Source: Methylophaga sp.
GTDB lineage: Bacteria; Pseudomonadota; Gammaproteobacteria; Nitrosococcales; Methylophagaceae
Reading direction: 5' to 3'
DNA: 64,000 nt
NCBI GenBank assembly: GCA_002733715.2
Contig: NVWQ02000045.1
Span: 18,161-82,160, forward strand
Below, in pieces: positions 32,273 to 42,809 of the stretch (position 1 is the stretch's first letter; each line of letters begins with the position of its first letter). The notes below the pieces were generated by a model. That model was not told the origin of the DNA. It saw nothing but the letters and a program-made list of their open reading frames with translations, and did not search any database. Both the position numbers and the translations under genes were made by a program.

Positions 32273-33214
32273 ATGCGTTTAGCGTTTGTATTTCCGGGCC
32301 AAGGCTCACAGTCTGTTGGTATGCTGTCGGATCTGGCAACCAAATTTCCACAAGTGCAGTCCACTTTTGCCGAAGCATCCGACGCATTAGGCTATGATTT
32401 ATGGGCATTAGTGTCTACTGGCCCAGTAGAGTCATTAAATGAAACACATCGCACTCAGCCAGCTATGTTGGCGGCAGGTATTGCTGTTTGGCGTAGCTGG
32501 CAATCTTTTTCAGACATTAAACCAAGCTTTCTTGCAGGTCATAGCCTAGGCGAATATACGGCATTAGTAGCTGCTGGAGCATTAGATTTTACTGATGCCA
32601 TTAAATTGGTTGAACAACGCGGTCAATTTATGCAACAAGCCGTGCCAGTGGGCGAGGGGGCAATGGCAGCTATTCTTGGGCTAGAAGATGACGTTGTGCG
32701 GGCAGTATGCGCACAAGCAGCCGAAAAAGGCGTGGCTGAAGCGGTTAATTTTAATTCTCCCGGACAAGTCGTAATTGCCGGTGAAGCACAAGCCATTAAT
32801 ACAGCAATTGAATTAGCAAAAGGAAAAGGCGCTAAACGTGCACTATTGCTACCTGTTAGCGTTCCATCACATTGTGCATTGATGAAACCTGCAGCAGAAC
32901 AACTAGCGGCCGCTTTAGAAAATATTACAATTCAGAGCCCCCAAATTCCTGTTATCCATAATGTCAGTGTTGCAACAGCAAGCAGTGAAGCTGATATTAA
33001 GAAATTATTAGCGCAGCAACTTCACAATCCTGTTCGCTGGGTAGAATCAGTACAATATTTGGCAGCTCAAGGTGTGGATACGCTGGTAGAGTGTGGTCCA
33101 GGCAAAGTATTAGCAGGCTTAACAAAACGCATTGATAAATCAATCACCGGCTTGCCGATGTTTGATCAAATATCAATAGAAAAAGTACAACAATTTGTAG
33201 GAGAAAGCGAATGA
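32273..33214 (+). CDS. fabD: Malonyl-CoA-ACP transacylase
   Basis: FVFPGQGSQSVGM; AGHSLGEYTALVAAG. Confidence 0.96.
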   Translation: MRLAFVFPGQGSQSVGMLSDLATKFPQVQSTFAEASDALGYDLWALVSTGPVESLNETHRTQPAMLAAGIAVWRSWQSFSDIKPSFLAGHSLGEYTALVAAGALDFTDAIKLVEQRGQFMQQAVPVGEGAMAAILGLEDDVVRAVCAQAAEKGVAEAVNFNSPGQVVIAGEAQAINTAIELAKGKGAKRALLLPVSVPSHCALMKPAAEQLAAALENITIQSPQIPVIHNVSVATASSEADIKKLLAQQLHNPVRWVESVQYLAAQGVDTLVECGPGKVLAGLTKRIDKSITGLPMFDQISIEKVQQFVGESE

Positions 33215-33954
33215 GTTTAGAAGGTAAAGTTGCCTTAGTTACAGGTGCAACACGTGGAATTGGTCGTGCTATCGCACTACGTTTAGGAGCACAAGGTGCT
33301 ACAGTTGTTGGTACAGCTACATCAGAAGCAGGTGCACAAACTATTAGCGATTATTTGAAAAAGGCTAATATCGCTGGCTCAGGTATGGTGCTTAATGTAA
33401 CAGATGCTGATTCAATAGAAGCCGTTGTTTCTGAGACTGAAGCAAGCTTTGGAGCACCCGCTATTTTAGTGAATAATGCAGGTATTACACGTGATAATTT
33501 ATTAATGCGGATGAAAGATGATGAGTGGAACGACATCATCGATACCAACCTCACTCCTATCTTCAAATTAAGTAAACGCTGCTTACGGGCAATGACAAAA
33601 GCACGCTGGGGCCGCATTATTACGATCACATCAGTTGTTGGCGTAATGGGTAATGCTGGCCAAACAAACTACGCTGCAGCAAAAGCAGGTGTTATAGGAT
33701 TCAGTAAATCATTAGCGCGTGAAGTGGGTGTTCGCGGTATTACTGCTAACTGCGTTGCGCCAGGGTTTATTGACACAGATATGACAAGTGGGTTGTCTGA
33801 TGACCATAAAGAAGCATTACTAACACAGGTTCCTGTTAAACGATTAGGTGAACCAGAAGAAATAGCGGCCGCAGTTGGCTATTTAGCCAGCGAAGATGCA
33901 GGATATGTTACGGGTGAAACTATAAACGTAAATGGCGGCATGTATATGAATTGA
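33211..33954 (+). CDS. fabG: 3-oxoacyl-ACP reductase
   Basis: VTGATRGIGRAIA, NNAG, YAAAKAGVIGFSKS. Confidence 0.96.
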   Translation: MSLEGKVALVTGATRGIGRAIALRLGAQGATVVGTATSEAGAQTISDYLKKANIAGSGMVLNVTDADSIEAVVSETEASFGAPAILVNNAGITRDNLLMRMKDDEWNDIIDTNLTPIFKLSKRCLRAMTKARWGRIITITSVVGVMGNAGQTNYAAAKAGVIGFSKSLAREVGVRGITANCVAPGFIDTDMTSGLSDDHKEALLTQVPVKRLGEPEEIAAAVGYLASEDAGYVTGETINVNGGMYMN

Positions 33955-34091
33955 TTGGCTTTATTTAAGCTGGTCTACATAAACGATTATTGAAAATAAT
34001 CATTTACAAGCAATTTGGCTTGTTTATAAAATGGTAGCATTATAAAATGCAATCAATATTTTGAGTATTAACCACTGAAGGAAGTAGAAAT

Positions 34092-34328
34092 ATGAGTGAT
34101 ATCCAAGCCCAAGTAACTGAAATTGTTGTTGAACAACTAGGCGTAAACACTGATGAAGTAAAAGCTGATGCATCATTTATTGATGATTTAGGCGCCGATT
34201 CTTTAGATACCGTTGAATTAGTAATGGCTCTTGAAGAAGCTTTTGACTGTGAAATTCCAGATGAAGAAGCTGAGAAAATCACTACAGTTGCTGAAGCAGT
34301 AAAATATATTAATTCTGTTCAGTCTTAA
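34092..34328 (+). CDS. acpP: Acyl carrier protein
   Basis: [20 protein letters not shown]. Confidence 0.97.
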   Translation: MSDIQAQVTEIVVEQLGVNTDEVKADASFIDDLGADSLDTVELVMALEEAFDCEIPDEEAEKITTVAEAVKYINSVQS

Positions 34329-34348
34329 TATCTCAGATTGCTAAATCA

Positions 34349-34390
34349 TAGCCGCCTATCGTGTTACACGCTAGGCGGCTATTTTGTTTT
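34349..34390 (+). terminator. Terminator-like hairpin after acpP
   Basis: TAGCCGCCTA...TAGGCGGCTA followed by TTTTGTTTTT. Confidence 0.75.
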
Positions 34391-34407
34391 TGAAGGAGAG
34401 GTTTGCG

Positions 34408-35649
34408 ATGAGTAAGCGACGCGTTGTAATCACTGGCTTAGGTGCGGTGACACCTGTAGGTTTAAACGTTAAAGACAGCTGGCAGAATATTCTTGCTGGC
34501 AAGAGTGGTATTGTTCCTCTTACCTCTTTCGATGTATCAGAATTCTCTGTTCGTTTTGGCGGCAGCATTAAAGATTTTGATATCACCACAATAATTTCCC
34601 GAAAAGAAGCGAAAAAAATGGATACTTTCATCCATTATGGAATTGCTGCCGGTAAAGAAGCGATTGAAGATTCAGGGCTTGAAATAACGGATGAAAATGC
34701 TGAGAGAATTGGTGTTGCTATCGGTTCTGGCATCGGTGGTGTCTCTGGTATAGAAAAAGGCTATGATGCCTTTTTAAAAGGTGGCCCAAGAAAAATTTCA
34801 CCTTTCTTCGTACCAAGTAATATTATCAATATGATTTCGGGTAATTTGTCTATTATGTTTGGCTTAAAAGGCCCAACTACGGCTATATCAACAGCCTGTT
34901 CAACAGGCACACATTGCATTAGTACTGCGGGTCGAATGATTCAATATGGCGAGGCGGATGTAATGATTGCCGGTGGCGCAGAAATGGCTACTTCTCCAAC
35001 AGGATTAGGTGGTTTTGCTGCGGCACGTGCATTATCAACACGTAATGATGATCCTGAAGCGGCGAGTCGCCCTTGGGATGTAGATCGTGATGGTTTTGTT
35101 CTAGGTGATGGTGCTGGTGTTGTTGTTTTAGAAGAATATGAACATGCGATCAAACGCGGTGCAACTATTTATGCTGAACTGGCAGGCTCAGGCATGAGTT
35201 CAGATGCTTATCATATGACCATGCCATCAAAAGGTGGTGAAGGTGCAGCTCGTTCAATGAAAAATGCCATGGCCGATGCTCAAATATCAGCAGATCAAAT
35301 TGACTATATTAATGCGCATGGAACATCAACTCCTGCAGGTGATGGCGCTGAGACTCAAGCGGTTAAATCTGCGCTAGGTAATGCTGCAAATTCTGTCGCA
35401 ATTAGTTCCACAAAATCAATGATTGGTCATTTGTTAGGTGCAGCCGGTGGTGTTGAAGCTATATTTAGTATCTTAGCCATTCGTGATCAAGTTGCACCAC
35501 CTACCATTAATTTAGATAATCCTGATCCAGTATGTGATTTAGATTATGTACCGCATACAGCACGTCCAATGAAGATTGATATTGCCATGTCAAATTCATT
35601 CGGTTTTGGCGGAACTAATGGCACAATTATCTTTAACAAGTTAAAATAA
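34408..35649 (+). CDS. fabF: Beta-ketoacyl-ACP synthase II
   Basis: [11 protein letters not shown]-like active site ([12 protein letters not shown]), [10 protein letters not shown]. Confidence 0.95.
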   Translation: MSKRRVVITGLGAVTPVGLNVKDSWQNILAGKSGIVPLTSFDVSEFSVRFGGSIKDFDITTIISRKEAKKMDTFIHYGIAAGKEAIEDSGLEITDENAERIGVAIGSGIGGVSGIEKGYDAFLKGGPRKISPFFVPSNIINMISGNLSIMFGLKGPTTAISTACSTGTHCISTAGRMIQYGEADVMIAGGAEMATSPTGLGGFAAARALSTRNDDPEAASRPWDVDRDGFVLGDGAGVVVLEEYEHAIKRGATIYAELAGSGMSSDAYHMTMPSKGGEGAARSMKNAMADAQISADQIDYINAHGTSTPAGDGAETQAVKSALGNAANSVAISSTKSMIGHLLGAAGGVEAIFSILAIRDQVAPPTINLDNPDPVCDLDYVPHTARPMKIDIAMSNSFGFGGTNGTIIFNKLK

Positions 35650-35664
35650 CTAATTGAAATACAT

Positions 35665-36486
35665 ATGATTCTAGTTAACGGAAAAGCCGATAATAGAATC
35701 AGCATTTCAGATCGAGCCATACAATATGGTGATGGTCTTTTTGAAACAATTGCATACCGAAATGGCCAGCTTGAATTTGTTGATACCCATTTGATGCGTC
35801 TTGCTGTAGGGTGTAAACGGCTGGCTATTCCTTTTCGTCAGCTAAAACAATTGAAAGAAGAATTGTCGATTGTATTAACTGAATTAGCCGAACATGATGC
35901 TGTAATCAAAATTATTATCAGTCGTGGCAGTGGTGGTCGAGGTTATTTGGCGGATCCGAGTGTTGAACCTACTCGTATAATATCAACATATCCATTACCA
36001 ACGTATCCTGCTAATTATCAAGAAATAGGTGTCACAGCTAGGATCTGCCAACAACGCTTATCTGAAAATACCAGCTTGGCGGGTATTAAGCACTTAAATC
36101 GCTTAGAACAAGTATTGGCGCGAACCGAATGGCATGATCCTGAAATTTCTGAAGGCATAATGCTCGATCAACATGAGAATGTGATTGAAGGCACCATGAG
36201 TAACTTATTTATTGTGAAAGCAGGTGAATTATTTACCGCAGAACTCAATAAATCCGGGGTGGCGGGTATTATTCGTGCAGAAATTTTAGACATAACAGCA
36301 GACAACAATATTCCTTGTACTGAAACGATCATATCTAAGAGTACATTAGCGGATGCAGATGAGGTGTTTGTCTGTAATAGTATTATTGGTATATGGCCGG
36401 TAACGTGTATTTATAATGGTAAAATAAACTATAATTATCCCGTTGGAAAAATAACCCGCCAATTACAAAATTTATTGTCGAACTAA
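35665..36486 (+). CDS. pabC: Aminodeoxychorismate lyase
   Basis: SDRAIQYGDGLFETIA; class IV aminotransferase; upstream of mltG. Confidence 0.9.
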   Translation: MILVNGKADNRISISDRAIQYGDGLFETIAYRNGQLEFVDTHLMRLAVGCKRLAIPFRQLKQLKEELSIVLTELAEHDAVIKIIISRGSGGRGYLADPSVEPTRIISTYPLPTYPANYQEIGVTARICQQRLSENTSLAGIKHLNRLEQVLARTEWHDPEISEGIMLDQHENVIEGTMSNLFIVKAGELFTAELNKSGVAGIIRAEILDITADNNIPCTETIISKSTLADADEVFVCNSIIGIWPVTCIYNGKINYNYPVGKITRQLQNLLSN

Positions 36487-36487
36487 T

Positions 36488-37498
36488 ATGCGCCTGATTA
36501 AAAACATACTACTTTTCTTGCTTCTATTGATTGCTATTGCGATGGCCTTGGCGTGGAATCAATATCAGCGGTTTCTTTCTACGCCACTACAAATAGGTAA
36601 TGAGAGTATTCATTACATGGTTGAGAGTGGCAGTAGTTTGCTGGATATAGGTCAAGATCTCAATGCAAAAGGTTTTACTTCATTACCACCAAAATATCTT
36701 TATTTCTATGGCCGTTTACAAAATAAAGCACATTTAGTTAAGGCGGGTGAATATAAAATTTTGCCCAATACAACGTTCCCAGAATTATTAGATCAACTTG
36801 TCGAAGGACAAGTAATACAATACTCCTTTACACTTATTGAGGGTATGACATCTCAACAATTTATCGATGCTATCGTAGCTGATGAGCGCTTTGAAAAAAC
36901 ATTAACAGATACAAAATTGGCAGCGGTGATGAAAGCCATAGGCTTAGATAAAACCCATGGTGAAGGTGAGTTTCAGCCAGAAACCTATCATTTTACAGCA
37001 GGTACTACTGATAAAGAGATGCTGCAACGTGCTCATGCCATGATGATAGCAACGCTAGAACTTGAATGGCAAAATAGAGCTAAAAACCTGCCTTATAAAA
37101 CATCTTATGATGCTTTGATTATGGCATCAATTATTGAAAAAGAATCAGGCATAGCAGAAGAGCGACCTCAAATTGCAGGTGTGTTTATCCGCCGATTGGC
37201 AAAAGGCATGCGCTTGCAAACGGACCCTACGGTTATCTATGGCATGGGTGATAAATATAAGGGTAATATTCGCCGCAAAGATTTAACCACGGATACACCC
37301 TATAACACCTATACACGCTATGGTTTGCCACCAACACCTATTGCTCTTCCAAGTAAAGAGGCTATTCATGCGGCATTACACCCTAAAGATGGCAAAAGCT
37401 TATACTTTGTTGCCACGGGTAAAGAGGGCAGGCATTATTTCTCAAAGACGCTAGTAGAGCATAATAAAGCTGTTAGAAAGTATCAGTTAAACCGATGA
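36488..37498 (+). CDS. mltG: Endolytic transglycosylase MltG
   Basis: IIEKESG, LQTDPTVIYGMGDKYKGNIRRKDL, YNTYTRYGLPPTPI. Confidence 0.95.
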   Translation: MRLIKNILLFLLLLIAIAMALAWNQYQRFLSTPLQIGNESIHYMVESGSSLLDIGQDLNAKGFTSLPPKYLYFYGRLQNKAHLVKAGEYKILPNTTFPELLDQLVEGQVIQYSFTLIEGMTSQQFIDAIVADERFEKTLTDTKLAAVMKAIGLDKTHGEGEFQPETYHFTAGTTDKEMLQRAHAMMIATLELEWQNRAKNLPYKTSYDALIMASIIEKESGIAEERPQIAGVFIRRLAKGMRLQTDPTVIYGMGDKYKGNIRRKDLTTDTPYNTYTRYGLPPTPIALPSKEAIHAALHPKDGKSLYFVATGKEGRHYFSKTLVEHNKAVRKYQLNR

Positions 37499-38121
37499 TG
37501 GGTAAATTTATTACCATTGAAGGGATCGAGGGCGCAGGGAAATCAACGCAACTAGCCTTTATTCAAAAATATTTAGCAGATCAAAATCAATCACTTACCG
37601 TAACTCGAGAACCGGGTGGCACAGAATTGGGTGAGCAGATCCGCGAATTATTACTCACGCCCCGCTCACAAGGTATGGCGGTAGATACTGAACTATTACT
37701 GATGTTTGCAGCGCGTGCAGAGCATATTGAACAAGTGATTAAGCCTGCTCTTGAACGTGGTGAATGGGTGCTTTCTGATCGTTTCACAGATGCAACGTTT
37801 GCCTATCAAGGAGGAGGACGAGGCATTTCTCAGCAGCGTATTACCGAGATAGCGGATTGGACACTAAAAGGATTGCAACCAGACTTAACCTTGCTCTTTG
37901 ATTTACCTGTCGAAGTAGGGCTGCAACGAGTATTAATTCGAAATGAAGGTGTCGATCGATTTGAACAAGAAAAAGTTGATTTCTTTCAGCGTATCAAAGA
38001 GTGTTATTTAGATCGTGCACAACAAGATCCAAAGCGAATGAAAATAATTGATGCCAACCAATCGATTGTGGATATTCAAGCCCAATTAACTACCATATTA
38101 GATAGTTTGCTTGCACATTAA
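37495..38121 (+). CDS. tmk: Thymidylate kinase
   Basis: ITIEGIEGAGKSTQ; TREPGGTELGEQIR. Confidence 0.96.
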   Translation: MMGKFITIEGIEGAGKSTQLAFIQKYLADQNQSLTVTREPGGTELGEQIRELLLTPRSQGMAVDTELLLMFAARAEHIEQVIKPALERGEWVLSDRFTDATFAYQGGGRGISQQRITEIADWTLKGLQPDLTLLFDLPVEVGLQRVLIRNEGVDRFEQEKVDFFQRIKECYLDRAQQDPKRMKIIDANQSIVDIQAQLTTILDSLLAH

Positions 38122-38122
38122 T

Positions 38123-39079
38123 ATGCATCCGTGGAACCAGAATTTGTGGCAACGCTTTTGCCAACAACAGCAACAACAGCGGCTACCCCACGCCTTGTTA
38201 TTATCAGGAGTTGCAGGTTTAGGAAAACAACAATTTGCTAAGGCCATTGTGGCTAATGTGTTGTGTATGTCTCTTAAAAATGATAATTCACCCTGCGGTC
38301 AATGTCATAGTTGTCAATTGTTGAGTGCCGGGAATCACCCTGATCATATTGAAATCATGCCTGAAGAAGTAGGCAAACAAATTAAAATTGATCAAATACG
38401 TGGCTTAAAAGAGAAACAACAACTGACAACAAGTGTGGCCAGTTGGAAAAGCATTATTATTTCACCAGCAGATGCTATGAATGTCAGTGCCAATAATAGC
38501 TTGCTCAAATTATTAGAAGAGCCCCAGCAAAACACACTACTTATTTTAGTTTCTGATAAGCCTGAAAGATTACCGATTACGATTCGAAGTCGTTGTCAAA
38601 GTTACCCTTTTTCTAGCCCACCAACTGAGCAGGCATTAGCATGGCTAGCGACACAAAACGTAAATAATCAAAATGATGAACTTGAAAAAATATTACAGTT
38701 AGCGAGTGGTGCACCGATAAAAGTATTAGAAATGCTCGATGCTAATATTAATGAACAGTATCAACAAATCGAACGTGATTTTGATGCAATATTATCGGGG
38801 CAAGCAAATCCTATTGCCTTAGCAACATCGTGGAAGAATTTTGAATTAAGTGAAGTATTGCAGTATTTACACTATTTGATTAAAAAGCGTTTGATAGAAT
38901 TAATGAAAACAGAACAAAAAAGTACGAAAAATAGACATTATCTTAAAATATCTGATTGCATCATGAGCACAATAAAGCTAACATCATCTTTAAATAACGT
39001 TAATAAAACATTGTTAACAGAAGATTTTATTGTTTCTGTTATGCAAATAACACATAACTCTGAATACAAAGTTAGGTAA
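38123..39079 (+). CDS. holB: DNA polymerase III delta' subunit
   Basis: LPHALLLSGVAGLGKQQFA, CGQCHSCQL zinc site, NSLLKLLEEPQ. Confidence 0.92.
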   Translation: MHPWNQNLWQRFCQQQQQQRLPHALLLSGVAGLGKQQFAKAIVANVLCMSLKNDNSPCGQCHSCQLLSAGNHPDHIEIMPEEVGKQIKIDQIRGLKEKQQLTTSVASWKSIIISPADAMNVSANNSLLKLLEEPQQNTLLILVSDKPERLPITIRSRCQSYPFSSPPTEQALAWLATQNVNNQNDELEKILQLASGAPIKVLEMLDANINEQYQQIERDFDAILSGQANPIALATSWKNFELSEVLQYLHYLIKKRLIELMKTEQKSTKNRHYLKISDCIMSTIKLTSSLNNVNKTLLTEDFIVSVMQITHNSEYKVR

Positions 39080-39084
39080 CAACT

Positions 39085-39435
39085 ATGGCAATGACTCCCG
39101 GGAAAGGTATTCTGGCATTAAAAATAACGGACCAGAATATGCTTTATCATGCCTTTATGCCTTATTTAGAAAATGGTGGGTTATTTATTCCAACCAATAA
39201 AGTCTATGAATTAGGAGAAGAAGTTTTTATCGTCTTAAACCTAATGAACGAGCCCGATAAAATACCCGTTGCTGGCACTATTGCTTGGATCACACCTAAA
39301 GGTGCTCAAGGCAATCAAGCTGCAGGAATTGGCGTTCACTTTAGTGACGACGACGGTGCAGCTACAGTATTAAGAGGTAAAATTGAAAATTACTTGGCTG
39401 ATAAAAAAGCCGACAAACCTACCCACACAATGTAA
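39085..39435 (+). CDS. PilZ-domain protein
   Basis: PilZ-type short protein after holB (AWITPKGAQGNQAAGIGVHF). Confidence 0.88.
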   Translation: MAMTPGKGILALKITDQNMLYHAFMPYLENGGLFIPTNKVYELGEEVFIVLNLMNEPDKIPVAGTIAWITPKGAQGNQAAGIGVHFSDDDGAATVLRGKIENYLADKKADKPTHTM

Positions 39436-39447
39436 TATACCCAAACT

Positions 39448-40224
39448 ATGTTTATAGATTCACATTGCCATCTCAATATGTTGGCACAAGAAGAGGGCGG
39501 TTTAGATGCCGTCATCGCCCAAGCAAAAGAAAATAGCGTAGATCATATTGTTTGTATCGCAATAGATAGAGCCAGTTGTGATGAAGTCATTGAAATTGCA
39601 ACACATTATCCTAATATGAGTGCCAGCGCCGGTATTCATCCCAATGTTGAACCGACACCCGAAGAAACCTTAACTGTTGAGCAGCTTGTTGGGCTTGCAG
39701 ATCATGAAAAAATTATCGCGATAGGTGAAACTGGGCTAGATTATTTTCGTAGTGAAGGTGATTTAGAATGGCAAAGAGATAGGTTTCGAATTCATATTGA
39801 AGCAGCCAAACAGACAAATAAGCCACTTATTATTCACACACGTGAAGCGCGTGAAGATACCATGGATATTTTAGAGCAAGAAAATGCGCAAAAAGCCGGA
39901 GGTATCATTCACTGCTTTACAGAAAACTGGCAAACAGCACAACGAGCGCTTGATATTGGTTTCTACATTTCATTATCGGGTATTGTGACATTCAAAAATG
40001 CAAAAGAATTACAAGATGTGGCTAAAAAATTACCGCTTAATCGTATTTTGATTGAAACGGATGCACCGTATCTTGCTCCAATGCCGCATCGAGGCAAAAC
40101 TAATAAACCTGCATTTGTGAAACATGTAGCTGAATTTTTAGCAGAATTAAGAGGCGATACGGTAGAAAATATTGCTCAAGCGACGTCAGATAATTTTCAT
40201 TGTTTATTTCCAACGACACAATGA
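39448..40224 (+). CDS. TatD family deoxyribonuclease
   Basis: FIDSHCHLN; IGETGLDY; IHTREAREDT; IETDAPYLAP. Confidence 0.93.
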   Translation: MFIDSHCHLNMLAQEEGGLDAVIAQAKENSVDHIVCIAIDRASCDEVIEIATHYPNMSASAGIHPNVEPTPEETLTVEQLVGLADHEKIIAIGETGLDYFRSEGDLEWQRDRFRIHIEAAKQTNKPLIIHTREAREDTMDILEQENAQKAGGIIHCFTENWQTAQRALDIGFYISLSGIVTFKNAKELQDVAKKLPLNRILIETDAPYLAPMPHRGKTNKPAFVKHVAEFLAELRGDTVENIAQATSDNFHCLFPTTQ

Positions 40225-40841
40225 AATCTTATCTAACAAAATTTACTATACTGTTATTTCTAATAGTCCAATTGAGTGCTTGCTCAGATGAGCACGTCCA
40301 ATTTACACCGCTCAACGATGATGCAATTATTTTAGCTTTTGGTGACAGCATAACCTATGGTAGCGGAGCAAATATTACAACCCAAAGCTACCCCGCCGTA
40401 TTAGCTGAGCTAACGGGCTTAACCGTTGTCAATAAAGGTATTCCGGGTGAGATAAGCGCACTAGGGCTAGAGCGACTTGCCGATGTGCTGCCAGAAATAA
40501 AGCCCGATCTTGTTATTCTATGTCATGGTGGCAACGACTTAATTCGGAAATTAGGAAAAGAACAGTTAAAAGAAAACCTAGATCAAATGATCAGGTTAAT
40601 CCAGAGCAGTGGGGCAGAAGTTATTCTAGTGGGTGTGCCTAACTTTAGTTTAATGCTCAATGTACCAGAACTTTATCCAGAATTAGCAAAACAACATACT
40701 ATCCCAGCAGAACTTAGCATCTTGCCAAAAATAGAACGCAATCCAAAGCTAAAATCAGACCATATACACCCTAATGCAAAAGGCTATGCATTAATGGCAG
40801 AAAGTATTCATACGCTGTTGCAGTCATCCGGTGCACTTTAG
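40221..40841 (+). CDS. GDSL-type lipase/esterase lipoprotein
   Basis: Lipobox LSAC; AFGDSITYGSG, GGNDL, DHIHPNAKGY. Confidence 0.9.
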   Translation: MKSYLTKFTILLFLIVQLSACSDEHVQFTPLNDDAIILAFGDSITYGSGANITTQSYPAVLAELTGLTVVNKGIPGEISALGLERLADVLPEIKPDLVILCHGGNDLIRKLGKEQLKENLDQMIRLIQSSGAEVILVGVPNFSLMLNVPELYPELAKQHTIPAELSILPKIERNPKLKSDHIHPNAKGYALMAESIHTLLQSSGAL

Positions 40842-40849
40842 ATAAGTGC

Positions 40850-41377
40850 ATGACATCATCAAATGTAAATATAGGTTTAATTAATCCTAAAAGCCCAGAT
40901 AATGTAAGTTCGATTATGCGTGCTGCGGGCAATTACCAAGTCGACAAGATATTTTATACCGGCACACGTTATAAGCGAGCTCTCCATAATCAAGGACGAA
41001 CGGTTGATTTAAGCCGAAAGGTAAGTAATAGCGTTTCGGTGACAGCTACAAACTGTCTTTTAGATGCGGTAGAAAAGGGCGTGACTATTGTTTGTGTTGA
41101 ATTAGTTATAAATGCTATTCCATTGCCTGAATATCAACACCCCGACAATGCTTTTTACATTTTTGGGCCAGAAGATGGCTCTATCGAACAAGAAATCATT
41201 GATAAAGCAGATGCCGTTATTTACATTCCTACAATTGGCTGCATGAACCTAGCTGCAACAGTGAATGTACTGCTCTATGACCGACTGGCAAAAACAAAAC
41301 ACATTGCCACAGGCAATGAGAGAATTACCCAAAGCCGAGATCGAAATAACAGGTTGAAGCTTAACAAAATAGATTAA
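40850..41377 (+). CDS. SpoU/TrmH-like RNA methyltransferase
   Basis: NPKSPDNVSSIMRAAGNY; FGPEDGSI; IPTIGCMNLAATVNVLLYD. Confidence 0.88.
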   Translation: MTSSNVNIGLINPKSPDNVSSIMRAAGNYQVDKIFYTGTRYKRALHNQGRTVDLSRKVSNSVSVTATNCLLDAVEKGVTIVCVELVINAIPLPEYQHPDNAFYIFGPEDGSIEQEIIDKADAVIYIPTIGCMNLAATVNVLLYDRLAKTKHIATGNERITQSRDRNNRLKLNKID

Positions 41378-41614
41378 ATTTTATTGGTGTTATCGGCAGA
41401 ATAGAAGCAATTTATTACAGATAATAAAAAGCCCCCTGAAAATCACAACATGGTTGACCAGAGGCACAATGGTTTTGAGAGTGTAACCGACTAGGGTCTA
41501 TCTGCAAATCACATCTAATGGTCCGACGGTATATTCACTTCGGCGAATTTCTTGAGCAACCCGTTTTAGGTGAATTTGATTCGTTTGGTCTTAGTAAAAC
41601 TGCAACGGTGCCTT

Positions 41615-41649
41615 GGTTTTAATTGTAGCGATCTGCTACAATTAAAACC
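41615..41649. promoter_or_regulatory. Perfect 15-bp-arm inverted repeat upstream of TA operon
   Basis: GGTTTTAATTGTAGC-GATCT-GCTACAATTAAAACC. Confidence 0.7.
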
Positions 41650-41676
41650 GTCGAAGGTATAAAGTGAGGTTTAAAA

Positions 41677-42078
41677 ATGGCAAAATCAGCATCACCTATC
41701 CGCTTACAAGCAGAATTAATGCAAGTGGCCGAATCAACAGCAAAGCGGTTTCACCGCAGCACAGCGGAACAAATTGAATATTGGGCTGATTTGGGGCGAA
41801 GTGTCTCACATCACTTAGATCCTGATGTGTTGCTATCAGTAGCATCAGGATTAACGGTGATAAAAACTGAGCCTGTTTATAGTGCGCCTATTAGCCATGA
41901 AGCTGTTTTTCAAGCACTTGAGGATGACCGAAAAGCAAGCAAGCTATCAAGTAGAGTGACACACAGTGCTGATCGTTATCAGGCATCGGCTAAATATCCA
42001 AGCTATTTAGAGAAAATAGATAAAAATGGCACGATAACGATAGGGCAATTTACACAAGGTGAGTTTATTGAAAAATAA
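41677..42078 (+). CDS. ParD-like antitoxin (PF11903-like)
   Basis: SASPIRLQAELMQVAESTAKRFHRSTAEQIEYWADLGR; overlaps the zeta-toxin gene. Confidence 0.75.
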   Translation: MAKSASPIRLQAELMQVAESTAKRFHRSTAEQIEYWADLGRSVSHHLDPDVLLSVASGLTVIKTEPVYSAPISHEAVFQALEDDRKASKLSSRVTHSADRYQASAKYPSYLEKIDKNGTITIGQFTQGEFIEK

Positions 42079-42649
42079 ACAACTTTGGCTACTAGCTGGG
42101 GGCAATGGAGCAGGAAAGAGTACATTTTATAATATTCGACTCAAACCACTAGGCTTGCCGTTTGTTAATGCAGATCTTCTTGCTAAACAACTTTACCCCG
42201 AACAGCCTGAAACACACAGTTATGATGCGGCAAAAATTGCCGAGAAAATACGAATGACATTATTAGCAGAAGGGCGATCCTTCTGTTTTGAAACTGTTTT
42301 TTCACACCCATCAAAAATCGATTTTATCGCACAAGCAAAAGCGATGGAATATGAAGTTATATTGGTTTTTATTCATTTAAATACTGTTTCACTCAACCAA
42401 GCACGTGTTGCTCAGCGGGTAAGTGAAGGAGGGCATAATGTTCCTGAAAACAAAGTAAGCACTCGGATCCCCAGAGTATTACAAAATATTAAAAAAGCCC
42501 TGCCTTTATGTGACACCTGTTATTTTTTGGATAACTCAAAGTTAGACAATCCATTTCAACAAATTGCACAAATACAGAACGGGCAGCTTCTATATAAAAT
42601 AGAACAAGTGCCAGAATGGGCAAAAATAATGTTAGATGGCTATTTATAG
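42059..42649 (+). CDS. Zeta-toxin-family P-loop kinase
   Basis: LLAGGNGAGKSTFYN Walker A; FVNADLLA; FCFETVFSHPSK. GTG start. Confidence 0.85.
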   Translation: MSLLKNKQLWLLAGGNGAGKSTFYNIRLKPLGLPFVNADLLAKQLYPEQPETHSYDAAKIAEKIRMTLLAEGRSFCFETVFSHPSKIDFIAQAKAMEYEVILVFIHLNTVSLNQARVAQRVSEGGHNVPENKVSTRIPRVLQNIKKALPLCDTCYFLDNSKLDNPFQQIAQIQNGQLLYKIEQVPEWAKIMLDGYL

Positions 42650-42746
42650 TAAAATAACCAAAGTTTTTTTATCTCTAAAACTGAGCCCCTTTAGCGATTA
42701 AACCACCGCTTGAATATTAACCCCTAATAATAGGTATATTTTAATT

Positions 42747-42771
42747 TGTAACTTATATGTAACCTTATAAT
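42747..42771 (+). promoter_or_regulatory. Direct repeat TGTAAC-N5-TGTAAC plus TATAAT
   Basis: TGTAAC at 42747-42752 and 42758-42763 (11-bp period), TATAAT at 42766-42771. Confidence 0.4.
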
Positions 42772-42809
42772 TGATAATCTATAACGAAACAATTGTATGG
42801 GGTAGCGTT

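Noticed and set aside
41400-41610. Possible structured small RNA between the TrmH-like gene and the TA pair
   Set aside because: Some GC-rich stretches and a possible minus-strand terminator were noted, but no known RNA family or clear secondary structure could be supported by eye.
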